Positions 8,878 to 20,730 are shown, counted from the first letter of the stretch. The stretch is DNA of 45,816 nt from Buttiauxella izardii (GCF_003601925.1 NZ_QZWH01000042.1:1-45816), one strand, 5' to 3'. Notes: generated from the sequence alone by a model not told the origin. Made by a program: numbers and translations.

Positions 8878-9480
8878 ATGGATAAATCAACCCGTAAACC
8901 CGGCATCATCCGCCGCATATGGCAGTGGTGGCGTCGCCCGAGCCGCCTGGCGCTCGGCACGTTACTGCTGATTGGTTTCGCTGGTGGGATTATTTTCTGG
9001 GGCGGTTTTAACACCGGCATGGAGATGACAAACCGCGAAGAGTTTTGTATCGGTTGCCACGAAATGCGCGCCAACGTCTACGAAGAATATATGCAGACGG
9101 TGCACTACAACAACCGCAGTGGCGTGCGGGCAACCTGCCCGGACTGCCACGTCCCACATGAGTGGGGGCCGAAAATCATCCGTAAGATTCAGGCCAGCAA
9201 AGAGTTGTATGCCAAAGCGTTTGGCTTAATCGACACGCCACAAAAGTTTGACGACCACCGCCTGGCGATGGCGCAAAATGAGTGGCGGCGAATGAAAAAC
9301 AACAATTCGCAAGAGTGCCGAAACTGCCATAACTTCGATTATATGGATTTCACCGCGCAGAAAACCGTGGCGGCGAAAATGCATGATAAAGCGGTGAAAG
9401 ATGGGCAGACCTGCGTGGATTGCCACAAGGGAATTGCGCATAAGTTGCCGGATATGAGCGAAGTGAAGAACGGCTTCTGA
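8878..9480 (+). CDS. napC: Membrane tetraheme quinol dehydrogenase NapC
   Basis: A 200-residue NapC/NirT family cytochrome. It is anchored in the inner membrane by one N-terminal helix (about residues 24-44) and oxidises menaquinol or ubiquinol, handing the electrons to NapB. Four heme c motifs are present: CIGCH (residue 57), CPDCH, CRNCH and CVDCH. The segment EFCIGCHEMRANVYEEY is characteristic of the family. It is the last nap gene; no ccm cytochrome maturation genes follow, unlike in E. coli, so these must be elsewhere. REP-like repeats lie directly downstream. Confidence 0.97.
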   Translation: MDKSTRKPGIIRRIWQWWRRPSRLALGTLLLIGFAGGIIFWGGFNTGMEMTNREEFCIGCHEMRANVYEEYMQTVHYNNRSGVRATCPDCHVPHEWGPKIIRKIQASKELYAKAFGLIDTPQKFDDHRLAMAQNEWRRMKNNNSQECRNCHNFDYMDFTAQKTVAAKMHDKAVKDGQTCVDCHKGIAHKLPDMSEVKNGF

Positions 9481-9489
9481 TCCCCCTTC

Positions 9490-9568
9490 GTAGGTCGGAT
9501 AAGCGTCAGCGTCATCCGACACAAAAGGTGTAAATGGTGGATGACGCCTACGGCTTATCCACCCTACA
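9490..9568. repeat. REP-like pair (BIME) after napC
   Basis: Two imperfect palindromes face each other. The first (9490-9520) begins GTAGGTCGGATAAGCG and ends in GTCATCCGAC; the second (9537-9568) begins GGTGGATGACGCC and ends in CTTATCCACCCTAC. Both fold into GC-rich hairpins. Similar units recur at 21678-21754. Enterobacterial REP elements of this kind lie after operons and can stabilise transcript ends. Confidence 0.85.
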
Positions 9569-9648
9569 TTTTGCCTTTACAACAAGATTGATAACCACCC
9601 TATCAAAGCCTATGATTATCGGCTCCCCTAACTCGCTGTGGAGACGTC

Positions 9649-10224
9649 ATGTCGATCAAAATCGAAGTCATCAAAGATAAAATCCTCTCAGATAATTACT
9701 TCATTCTGCGCAATATCACCTACGATCTATACCGTAACGAATCCGAAGCCATTCGCCACAAACGCGAAGTTTACGACCGGGGTAACGGCGCAACGATGCT
9801 GCTGTATAACCGCGATAAAAAAACCGTGGTGCTGACGCGCCAGTTCCGTGTGGCAACGTGGGTTAACGGCAATGCTGACGGCATGCTGATTGAAACCTGC
9901 GCCGGTTTGCTGGATGCCGATGAGCCGGAAGTGTGTGCGCGTAAAGAAGCTATCGAAGAAACCGGTTACGAAGTGGGGGAAGTCGAAAAACTCTTTGAGC
10001 TGTATATGTCGCCGGGCGGCGTGACCGAGGTGATTCACTTTTACATGGCCGAATACAGCGATGCCCAACGTGAAAACGCCGGTGGCGGCATTGATGATGA
10101 AGATATCGACGTGCTCGAATTGCCGTTTACCCGCGCACTGGAAATGGTATCAACTGGTGAAATTCGTGACGGAAAAACAGTGATTCTGTTACAGCAGCTG
10201 CAATTACGCGGGATTATGACTTAA
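9649..10224 (+). CDS. nudK: GDP-mannose pyrophosphatase NudK (Nudix hydrolase)
   Basis: A 191-residue cytoplasmic Nudix hydrolase that splits GDP-mannose into GMP and mannose 1-phosphate in its E. coli homologue. The Nudix box is at about residues 85-107: [20 protein letters not shown], followed by GYEVGE. It carries Lys-Glu instead of the canonical Arg-Glu, as in E. coli NudK. The family features [19 protein letters not shown] and [14 protein letters not shown] are intact. A GGAGACGTC precedes the ATG. It stands alone, between the nap repeats and ypfG, and has no obvious operon partner. Confidence 0.95.
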   Translation: MSIKIEVIKDKILSDNYFILRNITYDLYRNESEAIRHKREVYDRGNGATMLLYNRDKKTVVLTRQFRVATWVNGNADGMLIETCAGLLDADEPEVCARKEAIEETGYEVGEVEKLFELYMSPGGVTEVIHFYMAEYSDAQRENAGGGIDDEDIDVLELPFTRALEMVSTGEIRDGKTVILLQQLQLRGIMT

Positions 10225-10371
10225 AAGTTTTTAAATTCAGTGGATTACGGATTTGAAGTTTTGAGTAAATCTATCCGACAAATCCGATTGAGCACAAACG
10301 TTAAGCAGACGAAGATATCGCCAGTTTTTGTACATTAATTTCTCATCGTCTTTTCAGGGTATGTGTCGCCA

Positions 10372-11415
10372 ATGTCTCTTCGGATTAATTCGCTGTTTCT
10401 CTTTTTATTCTCTATAGCGAGCTCCGTTTTCGCGGCACCTGCGCAAAAATCTTTTTCCGACTGGCAAGTCACCTGCAATAACCAAAATTTTTGTGCGGCC
10501 CGTAACACCGGGCTGCATCAAGGATTAGTCATGACTCTGACCCGCAGTGCGGGAGCGCGTACCGATGCGACGCTGAGGATTGATCTGGGGAATATGACCA
10601 CCGCCGAACCTAAAGCGCCGCCGATTGCGCCACGCTTGTTGGTTGATAGTGAACCGATGGCGCTGGATTTAGCCAAGTGGCAAGAAACACCACACCATCT
10701 CAAAACCAGTGATGCCGATGCGATTAACACTTTCCTCGATAAAGTCGCCAACGCCGATGCGATTACGCTGGCGAAAGGGCAGGGAAATATCTCGCTTACA
10801 GGGCTGAAAGCCTCAATGCTGTTTATTGACAGTCAGCAGCAGCGCGTCGGAAGCGAAACGGCCTGGATTAAGAAAGGTGACGATCCGCCGCTAAGCGTGC
10901 CGCCAGCGCCAGCGCTTAAAGAAGTCGCGCTGACTAACCCTACCCCGACGCCACTCACGCAAATAGAACTCAGCGACCTGCTCGATTACGGCACCTGGCG
11001 CATGAACAACAGCCAGTGTTCGCTTGACCCCGCTCGCCGCGAAGTACGTGTGTTTGCGCTCAGTGATGACAAAGCCTTGCTGATGACCGGTTGTGAAGCG
11101 GGCGCTTACAACGTGGTGGATCTCGCCTGGGTTGTGTCGCGTCAGAAGCCCTTCGCCGCCCGGCAAATTCGTTTAAAACTGCCGTTCACACCGGGGAGCG
11201 GAACCACCGAACTTGAGCTGATGAACGCCGGTTATGACGAAACCAATAAAGAGCTGACGACGCTGGCCAAAGGGCGCGGAGTGGGCGATTGCGGCGTGGC
11301 GACGCGCTGGCGTTTTGACGGGCAGCGCTTCCGCCTGGTGCGTTATGCCGAGGAACCGACATGTGATGCGTGGAATGGAAATGCTTCATGGCCGACGCTG
11401 TGGGTGACGAAGTAG
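10372..11415 (+). CDS. ypfG: DUF1176 family exported protein YpfG
   Basis: A 347-residue protein of unknown function matching E. coli YpfG (DUF1176). From the ATG at 10372 it starts MSLRINSLFLFLFSIASSVF and then AAPAQ, a clear Sec signal peptide, so it should be periplasmic. Conserved segments include FSDWQVTCNNQNFCAARNTG, VGSETAWIKKGDDPPLSVPP, LDYGTWRMNNSQCSLDP and RWRFDGQRFRLVRYAEEPTC. Its cysteines are probably paired in disulfides. A GTG three codons earlier is an alternative start. The gene converges on tktB, with a palindromic repeat cluster between them. No function is claimed. Confidence 0.88.
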   Translation: MSLRINSLFLFLFSIASSVFAAPAQKSFSDWQVTCNNQNFCAARNTGLHQGLVMTLTRSAGARTDATLRIDLGNMTTAEPKAPPIAPRLLVDSEPMALDLAKWQETPHHLKTSDADAINTFLDKVANADAITLAKGQGNISLTGLKASMLFIDSQQQRVGSETAWIKKGDDPPLSVPPAPALKEVALTNPTPTPLTQIELSDLLDYGTWRMNNSQCSLDPARREVRVFALSDDKALLMTGCEAGAYNVVDLAWVVSRQKPFAARQIRLKLPFTPGSGTTELELMNAGYDETNKELTTLAKGRGVGDCGVATRWRFDGQRFRLVRYAEEPTCDAWNGNASWPTLWVTK

Positions 11416-11430
11416 TCGTATTGTAAAACC

Positions 11431-11546
11431 ACCCTCATCCCAACCTTCTCCCTGAGGGAGAAGGAGTAACTCGATTCACCCTCTCCCTGAGGGAGAAGGG
11501 GTTATTGCATTTCACCCTCTCCCGTGGGAGAGGGCCGGGGTGAGGG
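11431..11546. repeat. Cluster of three palindromic repeats between ypfG and tktB
   Basis: Three related imperfect palindromes follow one another. Each begins ACCCTC or similar and has a CCTCTCCC / GGGAGAGG-type stem: CTTCTCCCTGAGGGAGAAGG near 11453, CTCTCCCTGAGGGAGAAG near 11483, and CTCTCCCGTGGGAGAGGG near 11517, which ends GCCGGGGTGAGGG. A related unit is at 17063-17144. The cluster fills the gap between convergent genes and may act as a bidirectional terminator. Confidence 0.8.
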
Positions 11547-13544
11547 CTAAACCCCCAATACCTTTTTCGCCTTCGCCACCACATTCTCGGTGGTAAAACC
11601 AAAGAACGGGAACAGCTTATCGGCGGGAGCCGATTCCCCGTAAGTCGTCATGCCGACAATCGCGCCTTTCAAGCCGACATATTTGTACCAGTAATCCGCA
11701 ATACCCGCTTCGACTGCCACACGCGCAGCCACATCAGAGGGCAAAACAGACTCGCGATACGCTTCATCCTGAGCATCAAAAATGTCCGTCGATGGCAGTG
11801 AAACCACGCGCACCTTATGCCCCTCGGCGCTGAGTTTATCCGCCGCCAGCATGGTGATTTCCATCTCCGAACCGGTGGCAATCAGAATCACATCCGGCGT
11901 GCCGCCGCTGTCTTTCAGAATATAACCCCCACGGCTGATGGCTTTGAGTTGCTCCGGCGTGCGTTCCATTTGCGCGAGGTTCTGGCGTGAAAGAATCAGT
12001 GCCGTCGGGCCATTATGCCGCTCGATTGCCGTTTTCCAGGCTACCGCCGCTTCCACCTGGTCGCACGGCCGCCAGGTGCTGAAATTCGGCGTCAGGCGCA
12101 AGCTGGCAAGTTGCTCAACCGCCTGGTGCGTTGGGCCATCTTCACCCAGGCCGATGGAGTCGTGGGTATAAACCATAATCTGCCGCGCTTTCATCAGCGC
12201 TGCCATTCGCGCCGCGTTGCGGGCATATTCCACAAACATCAGGAACGTCGCGGTATACGGCACAAATCCACCGTGATGAGCGATACCGTTGGCGATAGCG
12301 GTCATCCCAAATTCACGCACACCGTAGTGAATATAATTCCCGGCGAGATCCTCTTTGATGGATTTGGATTCTTTCCAGATAGTCAGGTTGCTTGGCGCTA
12401 AATCCGCCGAACCGCCGAGCAATTCCGGCAGGCTTGGGCCATAGGCGTTTAAAGCATTTTGTGAGGCTTTACGTGTGGCGATTTTTTCTGGATTAGCCTG
12501 CAATTTTTCGATGAAGTTTTGCGTGGTTTCCTGCCAGTTTTCTGGCATTTCACCATGCATTCGGCGGTTAAATTCAGCCGCTAAATCAGGATGCGCTTTG
12601 GCATAAGCGGCAAATTTATCGTTCCACGAAGCCTCTGCTTTTTCACCTTTTTCTTTGGCATCCCAACCGTGATAAATCTCTTTCGGGATTTCAAACGCCG
12701 GGTAGTTCCAGCCCAGTTGCTTACGAGCGAGCGCGACTTCCTGCTCGCCGAGTGCCGCACCGTGCGCCTCTTCTTTGCCCGCCTTGTTTGGCGAACCAAA
12801 ACCAATAACCGTGCGGCAAATAATCAGCGACGGTTTATCCGTCACGCTTTGCGCTTCTTCAATCGCTTTCTTCACGGCTTGCGGGTCATGCCCGTCGATT
12901 TCATGCACCACGTGCCAGTGATAGGCTTCGAAACGTTTGGCGGTATCGTCGGTAAACCAGCCTTTGGTTTCACCATCAATGGAAATGCCGTTGTGGTCAT
13001 AGAAACCGATGAGTTTGCCCAGACCCAATGTGCCTGCCAGCGAACAAACTTCGTGGGAAATGCCTTCCATCAGGCAGCCATCGCCCATAAACACGTAGGT
13101 AAAGTGGTCGACAATTTCGTGATCGGGGCGGTTAAATTGCGCCCCTAATGTGCGTTCGGCAATCGCCAATCCAACGGCGTTGGCCAGGCCCTGGCCGAGC
13201 GGCCCGGTGGTAGTTTCAACTCCGGGCGTGTAGCCAAGTTCCGGGTGGCCGGGAGTTTTGGAGTGAAGCTGACGGAAGTTTTTTAGCTCCTCCATCGGCA
13301 AGTCATACCCGCTCAGATGCAGCAAGCTGTAAAGCAGCATCGAGGCGTGACCGTTGGAGAGAATAAACCGGTCGCGGTCGGCCCACGTGGGGTTGGTTGG
13401 GTTATGGTGCAGGAATTCATTCCATAACACTTCGGCAATATCCGCCATCCCCATCGGTGCGCCAGGGTGGCCCGAATTGGCTTTTTGTACCGCGTCCATA
13501 CTCAGGGCACGAATGGCGTTAGCAAGCTCTTTACGAGATGACAT
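11547..13544 (-). CDS. tktB: Transketolase 2
   Basis: A 665-residue thiamine diphosphate enzyme of the nonoxidative pentose phosphate pathway. It transfers two-carbon ketol units between sugar phosphates such as xylulose 5-phosphate and ribose 5-phosphate. The N-terminal domain has [18 protein letters not shown] and the ThDP-binding segment [18 protein letters not shown]. The central domain carries the catalytic glutamate region ([17 protein letters not shown]), and the C-terminal domain ends in [13 protein letters not shown]. It lies 20 bases downstream of talA on the same strand; talA-tktB adjacency is what separates TktB from TktA in E. coli. GGAG precedes the ATG. In E. coli the pair is induced by RpoS; no sequence proof of that is visible here. 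Confidence 0.96.
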   Translation of the reverse strand: MSSRKELANAIRALSMDAVQKANSGHPGAPMGMADIAEVLWNEFLHHNPTNPTWADRDRFILSNGHASMLLYSLLHLSGYDLPMEELKNFRQLHSKTPGHPELGYTPGVETTTGPLGQGLANAVGLAIAERTLGAQFNRPDHEIVDHFTYVFMGDGCLMEGISHEVCSLAGTLGLGKLIGFYDHNGISIDGETKGWFTDDTAKRFEAYHWHVVHEIDGHDPQAVKKAIEEAQSVTDKPSLIICRTVIGFGSPNKAGKEEAHGAALGEQEVALARKQLGWNYPAFEIPKEIYHGWDAKEKGEKAEASWNDKFAAYAKAHPDLAAEFNRRMHGEMPENWQETTQNFIEKLQANPEKIATRKASQNALNAYGPSLPELLGGSADLAPSNLTIWKESKSIKEDLAGNYIHYGVREFGMTAIANGIAHHGGFVPYTATFLMFVEYARNAARMAALMKARQIMVYTHDSIGLGEDGPTHQAVEQLASLRLTPNFSTWRPCDQVEAAVAWKTAIERHNGPTALILSRQNLAQMERTPEQLKAISRGGYILKDSGGTPDVILIATGSEMEITMLAADKLSAEGHKVRVVSLPSTDIFDAQDEAYRESVLPSDVAARVAVEAGIADYWYKYVGLKGAIVGMTTYGESAPADKLFPFFGFTTENVVAKAKKVLGV

Positions 13545-13564
13545 GTTTCACTCCATGGTTGTTT

Positions 13565-14515
13565 TTAAAGTTTGGCGGCGAGTAAATCTTCCAGTTTGCG
13601 TTGATCAACAGCGAACAGGCGAATGCCTTCTGCCAGTTTTTCTACCGCCATTGGATCCTGGTTATGTTCCCAACGGAAATCCGCTTCGCTAATCGGTTCC
13701 GGACGGCGGAAGCCTTGTGACATCGGCACCAATTTGCGAACCACTGGCTCTTCGCTTTCCTGCAACTGTTGCAGCAGGTTCGGGGCGATAGTCAGGCGGT
13801 CGCAGCCAACCAGCGCCAGAATTTGCTCGGTACGGCGGAAACTCGCGCCCATCACGATGGTGCTGTAATTATGCTGCTTAAAGTAATCATAGATATTACG
13901 CACCGATTTGACGCCCGGATCTTCTTCAACCACATACGGGTCCATCGGTTTGCGCACCTGATACCAGTCGTAAATACGCCCGACGAACGGCGAAATCAGG
14001 AACACTCCCGCTTCGGCACAAGCACGCGCCTGGGCAAATGAGAACAGCAGCGTCAGGTTGCAGTCGATACCTTCTTTTTGCAGCTCTTCTGCGGCGCGGA
14101 TCCCTTCCCACGTTGAGGCAAGTTTGATAAGAACGCGTGATTTATCAATGCCCAGCTCTTCATAGAGCGCAATCAGGTGGCGTGCTTTGGCGATACTCTT
14201 TTCTTTATCGAAAGACAGACGAGCGTCGACTTCAGTCGAGACACGCCCTGGAATGCTTTTCAGAATTTCCGCACCAAAATTCACCGCCAGTTTGTCGCTG
14301 GCTTGCGCCACCTGCGCTTCTCGCGTGCCGCCGCGTTTCCTTCCGTACGCCAGGGCATCATCAATCAGCGTTTGATAGTGCTCAAGCCCCGCCGCCTTCA
14401 GTAATAGCGAGGGATTAGTGGTGGCATCTATAGGCTGGTAATGACGGATGGATTCGATGTCACCGCTGTCGGCAACCACGGTGGTGAATTTCTTGATACT
14501 GTCTAGCTGACTCAT
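13565..14515 (-). CDS. talA: Transaldolase A
   Basis: A 316-residue transaldolase, the usual length, acting in the nonoxidative pentose phosphate pathway. It moves a dihydroxyacetone unit from sedoheptulose 7-phosphate to glyceraldehyde 3-phosphate. The Schiff-base lysine lies in [20 protein letters not shown]. Other family motifs are [46 protein letters not shown] and [13 protein letters not shown] set the start at MSQLDSIKK (14515), behind a GGAG-type site, since this aligns with E. coli; an upstream in-frame ATG would add 14 residues. talA is the first gene of talA-tktB and is transcribed away from maeB. Confidence 0.96.
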   Translation of the reverse strand: MSQLDSIKKFTTVVADSGDIESIRHYQPIDATTNPSLLLKAAGLEHYQTLIDDALAYGRKRGGTREAQVAQASDKLAVNFGAEILKSIPGRVSTEVDARLSFDKEKSIAKARHLIALYEELGIDKSRVLIKLASTWEGIRAAEELQKEGIDCNLTLLFSFAQARACAEAGVFLISPFVGRIYDWYQVRKPMDPYVVEEDPGVKSVRNIYDYFKQHNYSTIVMGASFRRTEQILALVGCDRLTIAPNLLQQLQESEEPVVRKLVPMSQGFRRPEPISEADFRWEHNQDPMAVEKLAEGIRLFAVDQRKLEDLLAAKL

Positions 14516-14772
14516 GGCTATCTCCTTGATATACAGATTGTTACTTGAAAACTCCATGTCATTCGCGACGAGATTTCATCGTTGGCATAACTAAAAAGCA
14601 TAGCAGATAGGTCTGGCATTGTTGTTAATGGTAGCTAACATAGTCTCTCTGTTTTGCTAACATTTCTGTCGAATGTTGTTGATAGTATGGCGACGTTCAA
14701 AGTTTAGAGATGGCGCAAGCGCGATACTACGTGACCTGACAGACCTTGAGAGTAATAAAAAGGAACGAAGCA

Positions 14773-17052
14773 ATGGATGAACAACTGAAGCAAAGTGCCC
14801 TCGATTTTCATGAATTCCCAATTCCCGGAAAAATTCAGGTATCTCCAACCAAGCCGCTGGCAACCCAGCGTGACCTCGCATTGGCGTACTCTCCGGGCGT
14901 GGCGGCACCTTGTCTTGAGATAGAAAAAGATCCGCTTGCTGCTTACAAATACACCGCGCGCGGCAACCTGGTCGGGGTGATTTCTAACGGCACCGCCGTG
15001 CTGGGGCTCGGTAATATCGGTGCGCTGGCAGGCAAGCCAGTGATGGAAGGTAAGGGCGTTCTGTTTAAGAAATTTGCCGGTATCGACGTTTTCGATATCG
15101 AAATTGATGAGATGGATCCGGACAAACTGATTAACGTGATTGCGGCCCTGGAACCGACGTTTGGCGGCATCAACCTCGAAGACATCAAAGCGCCAGAGTG
15201 TTTCTACATCGAGAAAGTGCTGCGCGAACGCATGAACATTCCTGTGTTCCATGACGATCAGCACGGCACCGCGATTATCTGTACCGCTGCGGTGCTTAAC
15301 GGCCTGCGCGTGGTCGAGAAGAATATTTCTGATGTGCGTTTAGTGGTTTCCGGTGCGGGCGCATCCGCCATTGCCTGTATGAACCTACTGGTGCAGTTGG
15401 GCGTGCAGAAACACAACATCGTGGTTTGCGACTCGAAAGGCGTTATCTACAAAGGCCGTGAAGAAAACATGGCGGAAACCAAAGCGGCCTACGCGGTGGA
15501 TGATAACGGCAAGCGTACGCTGGATGAAGTGATTGAAGGCGCTGACATCTTCCTCGGCTGTTCCGGCCCGAAAGCCATGAGCCAGGAAATGGTCAAGAAA
15601 ATGGCTCGTGCGCCGCTGATTCTGGCGCTGGCAAACCCGGAACCGGAAATCCTGCCACCGCTGGCAAAAGAAGTGCGCCCGGACGCGATTATCTGCACTG
15701 GTCGTTCTGACTTCCCGAACCAGGTGAACAACGTATTGTGCTTCCCGTTCATCTTCCGTGGCGCGCTGGATGTGGGCGCAACGGCAATCAATGAAGAGAT
15801 GAAACTGGCGGCGGTTCATGCGATTGCGGAACTGGCACACGCCGAGCAAAGCGATGTGGTGGCTTCGGCTTATGGCGAAGAAGAGCTGACCTTCGGCCCT
15901 GATTACCTGATTCCAAAACCGTTCGACCCGCGTCTTATCGTGCAAATCGCGCCAGCGGTAGCAAAAGCCGCGATGGACACCGGTGTGGCAACGCGCCCGA
16001 TTCAGGACTTCGATGCTTACCGTGAAAAACTGACCGAGTTCGTCTACAAAACGAACCTGTTCATGAAGCCGATTTTCTCGCAGGCGCGTAAAGATCCGAA
16101 ACGCGTGGTACTGACCGAAGGCGAAGAAGCGCGCGTACTGCATGCGACTCAGGAGCTGATCACGTTGGGCCTGGCGAAGCCGATCCTGATTGGTCGCCCG
16201 GCGGTTATCGAAATGCGTCTGAAGAAATTAGGGCTGCAAATGCAGGCCGGACGCGATTTTGAGATCGTCAACAACGAATCCGATCCGCGTTTCAAAGAGT
16301 ACTGGAACGAGTACTACAACATCATGAAACGCCGTGGCATTACGCAGGAACAGGCGCAGCGTGCAGTGATCAGCAACACCACGGTAATCGGTGCAATTAT
16401 GGTGCATCGCGGTGAAGCTGACGCCATGATTTGCGGCACGATTGGCGAGTATCACGAGCACTTCTCGGTGGTAGAAAAACTGTTTGGCTACCGTGAAGGC
16501 GTGAAAGCGGCGGGGGCGATGAACGCGCTGCTGCTGCCAAGCGGCAACACCTTTATTGCTGATACTTACGTTAATGACGATCCTTCACCGGAAGAGCTGA
16601 CGGAAATCACGCTGCTGGCGGCGGAAACGGTGCGTCGCTTTGGTATCGAGCCGAAAGTCGCGCTGCTGTCGCATTCCAACTACGGCTCTTCTGATTCGAA
16701 AGCTGCCTGTAAAATGCGTAAAACGCTGGAGATGGTGCGCGAGCGTGCGCCAGATCTGGAAATCGACGGTGAAATGCACGGTGATGCCGCGCTGGTGGAA
16801 AGCATCCGTAACGACCGTATGCCAGACAGCCCGCTGAAAGGTTCGGCAAATATCCTGATCATGCCAAACGTTGAAGCGGCGCGTATCAGCTACAACCTGC
16901 TGCGCGTTTCCAGTTCCGAAGGTGTGACCGTTGGGCCAGTATTGATGGGCGTGGCGAAACCGGTGCATGTGTTAACACCGATTGCGTCTGTTCGTCGTAT
17001 TGTGAATATGGTGGCGCTGGCGGTGGTTGAAGCGCAGACGGCTCCGCTTTAA
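14773..17052 (+). CDS. maeB: NADP-dependent malic enzyme with phosphotransacetylase-like domain
   Basis: A 759-residue fusion protein. The N-terminal part (about 1-430) is the malic enzyme, which decarboxylates malate to pyruvate and reduces NADP. It shows [44 protein letters not shown] and the nucleotide-binding [16 protein letters not shown]. The C-terminal part resembles phosphotransacetylase ([39 protein letters not shown]); in E. coli this domain senses acetyl-CoA and other metabolites instead of acting as an enzyme. The start [12 protein letters not shown] at 14773 follows AAGGA and matches E. coli; an upstream in-frame start would add nine residues. The gene is divergent from talA and directly abuts hemF, with no eut operon between. 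Confidence 0.97.
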   Translation: MDEQLKQSALDFHEFPIPGKIQVSPTKPLATQRDLALAYSPGVAAPCLEIEKDPLAAYKYTARGNLVGVISNGTAVLGLGNIGALAGKPVMEGKGVLFKKFAGIDVFDIEIDEMDPDKLINVIAALEPTFGGINLEDIKAPECFYIEKVLRERMNIPVFHDDQHGTAIICTAAVLNGLRVVEKNISDVRLVVSGAGASAIACMNLLVQLGVQKHNIVVCDSKGVIYKGREENMAETKAAYAVDDNGKRTLDEVIEGADIFLGCSGPKAMSQEMVKKMARAPLILALANPEPEILPPLAKEVRPDAIICTGRSDFPNQVNNVLCFPFIFRGALDVGATAINEEMKLAAVHAIAELAHAEQSDVVASAYGEEELTFGPDYLIPKPFDPRLIVQIAPAVAKAAMDTGVATRPIQDFDAYREKLTEFVYKTNLFMKPIFSQARKDPKRVVLTEGEEARVLHATQELITLGLAKPILIGRPAVIEMRLKKLGLQMQAGRDFEIVNNESDPRFKEYWNEYYNIMKRRGITQEQAQRAVISNTTVIGAIMVHRGEADAMICGTIGEYHEHFSVVEKLFGYREGVKAAGAMNALLLPSGNTFIADTYVNDDPSPEELTEITLLAAETVRRFGIEPKVALLSHSNYGSSDSKAACKMRKTLEMVRERAPDLEIDGEMHGDAALVESIRNDRMPDSPLKGSANILIMPNVEAARISYNLLRVSSSEGVTVGPVLMGVAKPVHVLTPIASVRRIVNMVALAVVEAQTAPL

Positions 17053-17062
17053 GTCTGGGACG

Positions 17063-17144
17063 CCCTCACCCTAACCCTCTCCCCCAGGAGAGGGAATTTC
17101 ACGGTTTTCTCCCTCGCCCCTTTGGGGAGAGGGCCGGGGTGAGG
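17063..17144. repeat. Palindromic repeat between maeB and hemF
   Basis: The segment begins CCCTCACCCTAACCCTCTCC and ends GGGCCGGGGTGAGGGG, so its two ends are complementary and would form one long hairpin of about 80 bases. An inner GCCCCTTTGGGGA hairpin lies near 17116. It belongs to the same family as the cluster at 11431-11546 and also fills a gap between convergent genes. Confidence 0.8.
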
Positions 17145-17152
17145 GGAGAGAA

Positions 17153-18936
<1,784 letters not shown>

Positions 18937-19010
18937 GCGGCTAATATTTTTATCTTAAAAATTGCTGATAGGCATTTATAGCGTATCAGCAAAGGGTAAA
19001 CGACAAGCAT

Positions 19011-19044
19011 TTTCTTGAAATGATTATCTTTTCATTTCAAGAAA
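19011..19044. promoter_or_regulatory. Perfect 13-bp inverted repeat between amiA and ypeA
   Basis: TTTCTTGAAATGA (19011-19023) and TCATTTCAAGAAA (19032-19044) are exact reverse complements separated by eight bases. The element lies in the 216-base gap between the divergent amiA and ypeA genes. It is AT-rich with no long T run after either arm, so it looks more like an operator than a terminator. No known regulator site is recognised. Confidence 0.6.
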
Positions 19045-19152
19045 TGAATGAGCGCTAAGTATGCCATTTTTTACCTGCTCTTGCGGCAGATATTGGCTTA
19101 ATGATGAGTTCCAGCCATAATCACTGTTTTAGACTTTCAGGTGGCTAATACC

Positions 19153-19578
19153 ATGGAAATACGTGTTTTTCGCCAGGATGATTTCGAAGAAGTCATTACG
19201 CTTTGGGAACGTTGCGACTTACTGCGTCCGTGGAACGACCCTGAAATGGACATTGAACGCAAACTCAACCATGACGCCGATCTGTTTTTAGTGGCGGAAG
19301 TGGGCGGTGAAGTGGTCGGCTCGCTGATGGGGGGTTATGACGGGCATCGTGGCTCGGCTTACTACCTCGGCGTACACCCGGAATTTCGCGGTCGCGGCAT
19401 CGCCAATGCGTTACTCAGCCGCCTTGAGAAAAAACTCATCGCACGCGGCTGCCCAAAAATTCAAATCATGGTGCGCGAAGAAAACGACCTGGTGATTGGC
19501 ATGTATGAGCGGCTTGAGTATGAGCAGCAAGATGTGATTTTGCTCGGCAAGCGTTTGATTGAAGACCAGGAATATTAA
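19153..19578 (+). CDS. ypeA: GNAT family acetyltransferase YpeA
   Basis: A 141-residue GNAT acetyltransferase matching E. coli YpeA, whose substrate is not firmly known. The acetyl-CoA binding motif is in [19 protein letters not shown] (R/QxxGxG/A type). The N-terminal [20 protein letters not shown] and [12 protein letters not shown] are strongly conserved in the family. The ATG at 19153 gives the same start as E. coli; a GTG four codons earlier is less likely. Its stop codon overlaps the start of yfeZ (TAATG), so the two are co-translated. Confidence 0.93.
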   Translation: MEIRVFRQDDFEEVITLWERCDLLRPWNDPEMDIERKLNHDADLFLVAEVGGEVVGSLMGGYDGHRGSAYYLGVHPEFRGRGIANALLSRLEKKLIARGCPKIQIMVREENDLVIGMYERLEYEQQDVILLGKRLIEDQEY

Positions 19579-20024
19579 TGCCTGAGCTGTATCCGCCTTC
19601 GGATTATGATACGCACGGTAATCTGAAAACGCCGTTTTTGTTCTGGTGCACCCTCCTGTTGCAGGCGCGAACCTGGTTCGTGTTAGTGCTTGCGGCAGCG
19701 TCCCGCCAGCAGGGGGATGCCATTCTCGGTGTGTTCTATCCTGACCGCGATAATTTTTGGTTTGGGCTTCTGCCCGGCGTTCCTGCGGCTCTGGCATTTA
19801 TGATGAGTGGCCGCCGCCATTTATATCCTCGATTATGGTCGGCGTGGCGTTGGGTATTAATTGCCGCACAAATCGTTGTTTTGGGCTGGCAGCTCGTGTT
19901 GCTGTGGCAGGGCGAAGTGCTGACGGGCGTCACTTTAGCGTTGCTGATTGCCGATATTTTTGCCCTCTGGTGGCTGTGTACCAGCCGCCGTTTACGCGAT
20001 TACTTCACCCTCAGCCGGGAATAA
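19578..20024 (+). CDS. yfeZ: DUF2919 family inner membrane protein YfeZ
   Basis: A 148-residue integral membrane protein of unknown function (DUF2919). It begins [20 protein letters not shown], the usual cytosolic lead, followed by about four hydrophobic segments near residues 24-42, 62-80, 90-110 and 114-132. The phrases LKTPFLFWCTLLLQARTW and ASRQQGDAIL are typical of the family. It overlaps ypeA by one base and precedes yfeY, as in E. coli. Confidence 0.9.
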   Translation: MPELYPPSDYDTHGNLKTPFLFWCTLLLQARTWFVLVLAAASRQQGDAILGVFYPDRDNFWFGLLPGVPAALAFMMSGRRHLYPRLWSAWRWVLIAAQIVVLGWQLVLLWQGEVLTGVTLALLIADIFALWWLCTSRRLRDYFTLSRE

Positions 20025-20088
20025 CCTGGCACTTTTGGGAAAGTTTGCACTCCAAAGCGCGTACCCATGCTTAATAAAGGAATTTCTA

Positions 20089-20664
20089 ATGAAAACTCTG
20101 CGCCTGATGTTATTAGGGTTGCCACTGGTTCTGAGCGGCTGTTCGACGCTTTCTTCCGTCAACTGGTCTGCGGCAAATCCATGGAACTGGTTCGGTTCAT
20201 CCATTGAAGTGAGCGAGAAGGGCGTGGGTGAGTTAAACGCCAGCACGCCGATGGATGAAAAGGCCGTCAGCAGCGCTTTGAATGACAATTACCGTCTGCG
20301 CAGCGGCATGAAAACCGACAACGGCGAAATTGTCCGTTTCTTTGAAGCGATGGACGACAAAACCGTGATGGTGATCGTCAACGGTGAGAAAGGCACCGTC
20401 AGCCGTGTCGATGTCATGGACAGCGAGATTGAAACCGACAGCGGCGTGAAAATTGGCACCCTCTTTAGCGACCTTTATAGCAAAGCCTTTGGCGCATGTG
20501 CGAAAGCGACCGGTGACGACAGCGAAGGTGTTGAGTGTAAGGCTGCCAATAGCCAGCACATTAGCTATGTGTTTAGTGGCGAATGGCACGGCCCGGAAGG
20601 TTTAATGCCGTCTGACGATGCGCTCAAAAACTGGAAGGTCAGCAAAATTATCTGGCGTCGATAA
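20089..20664 (+). CDS. yfeY: DUF1131 family lipoprotein YfeY (RpoE-regulated in E. coli)
   Basis: A 191-residue outer membrane lipoprotein. The signal peptide MKTLRLMLLGLPLVLSGC has a clear lipobox (LSGC) with Cys18 as the acylated residue. The body is close to E. coli YfeY (SSVNWSAANPWNWFGSS, GVGELNASTP, YRLRSGMKTDNGE, GVKIGTLFSDLYSKAFG, ISYVFSGEWHGPEGLMPSDD). Its biochemical role is unknown; in E. coli it belongs to the envelope stress regulon. I chose the ATG at 20089 behind AAAGGAA because only this start gives a proper lipoprotein signal. An intrinsic terminator follows at 20731. Confidence 0.93.
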   Translation: MKTLRLMLLGLPLVLSGCSTLSSVNWSAANPWNWFGSSIEVSEKGVGELNASTPMDEKAVSSALNDNYRLRSGMKTDNGEIVRFFEAMDDKTVMVIVNGEKGTVSRVDVMDSEIETDSGVKIGTLFSDLYSKAFGACAKATGDDSEGVECKAANSQHISYVFSGEWHGPEGLMPSDDALKNWKVSKIIWRR

Positions 20665-20730
20665 AAATTTCGCCCAGCCTTGCGCCTTCTCAAGAAGGTG
20701 CGGCCAGATTTGGGTATCATAAGGACATAA

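Noticed and set aside
15385-16143. Minus-strand open frame of about 250 codons inside maeB
   Set aside because: It is antisense to a conserved enzyme and has no family features; it is a shadow frame.
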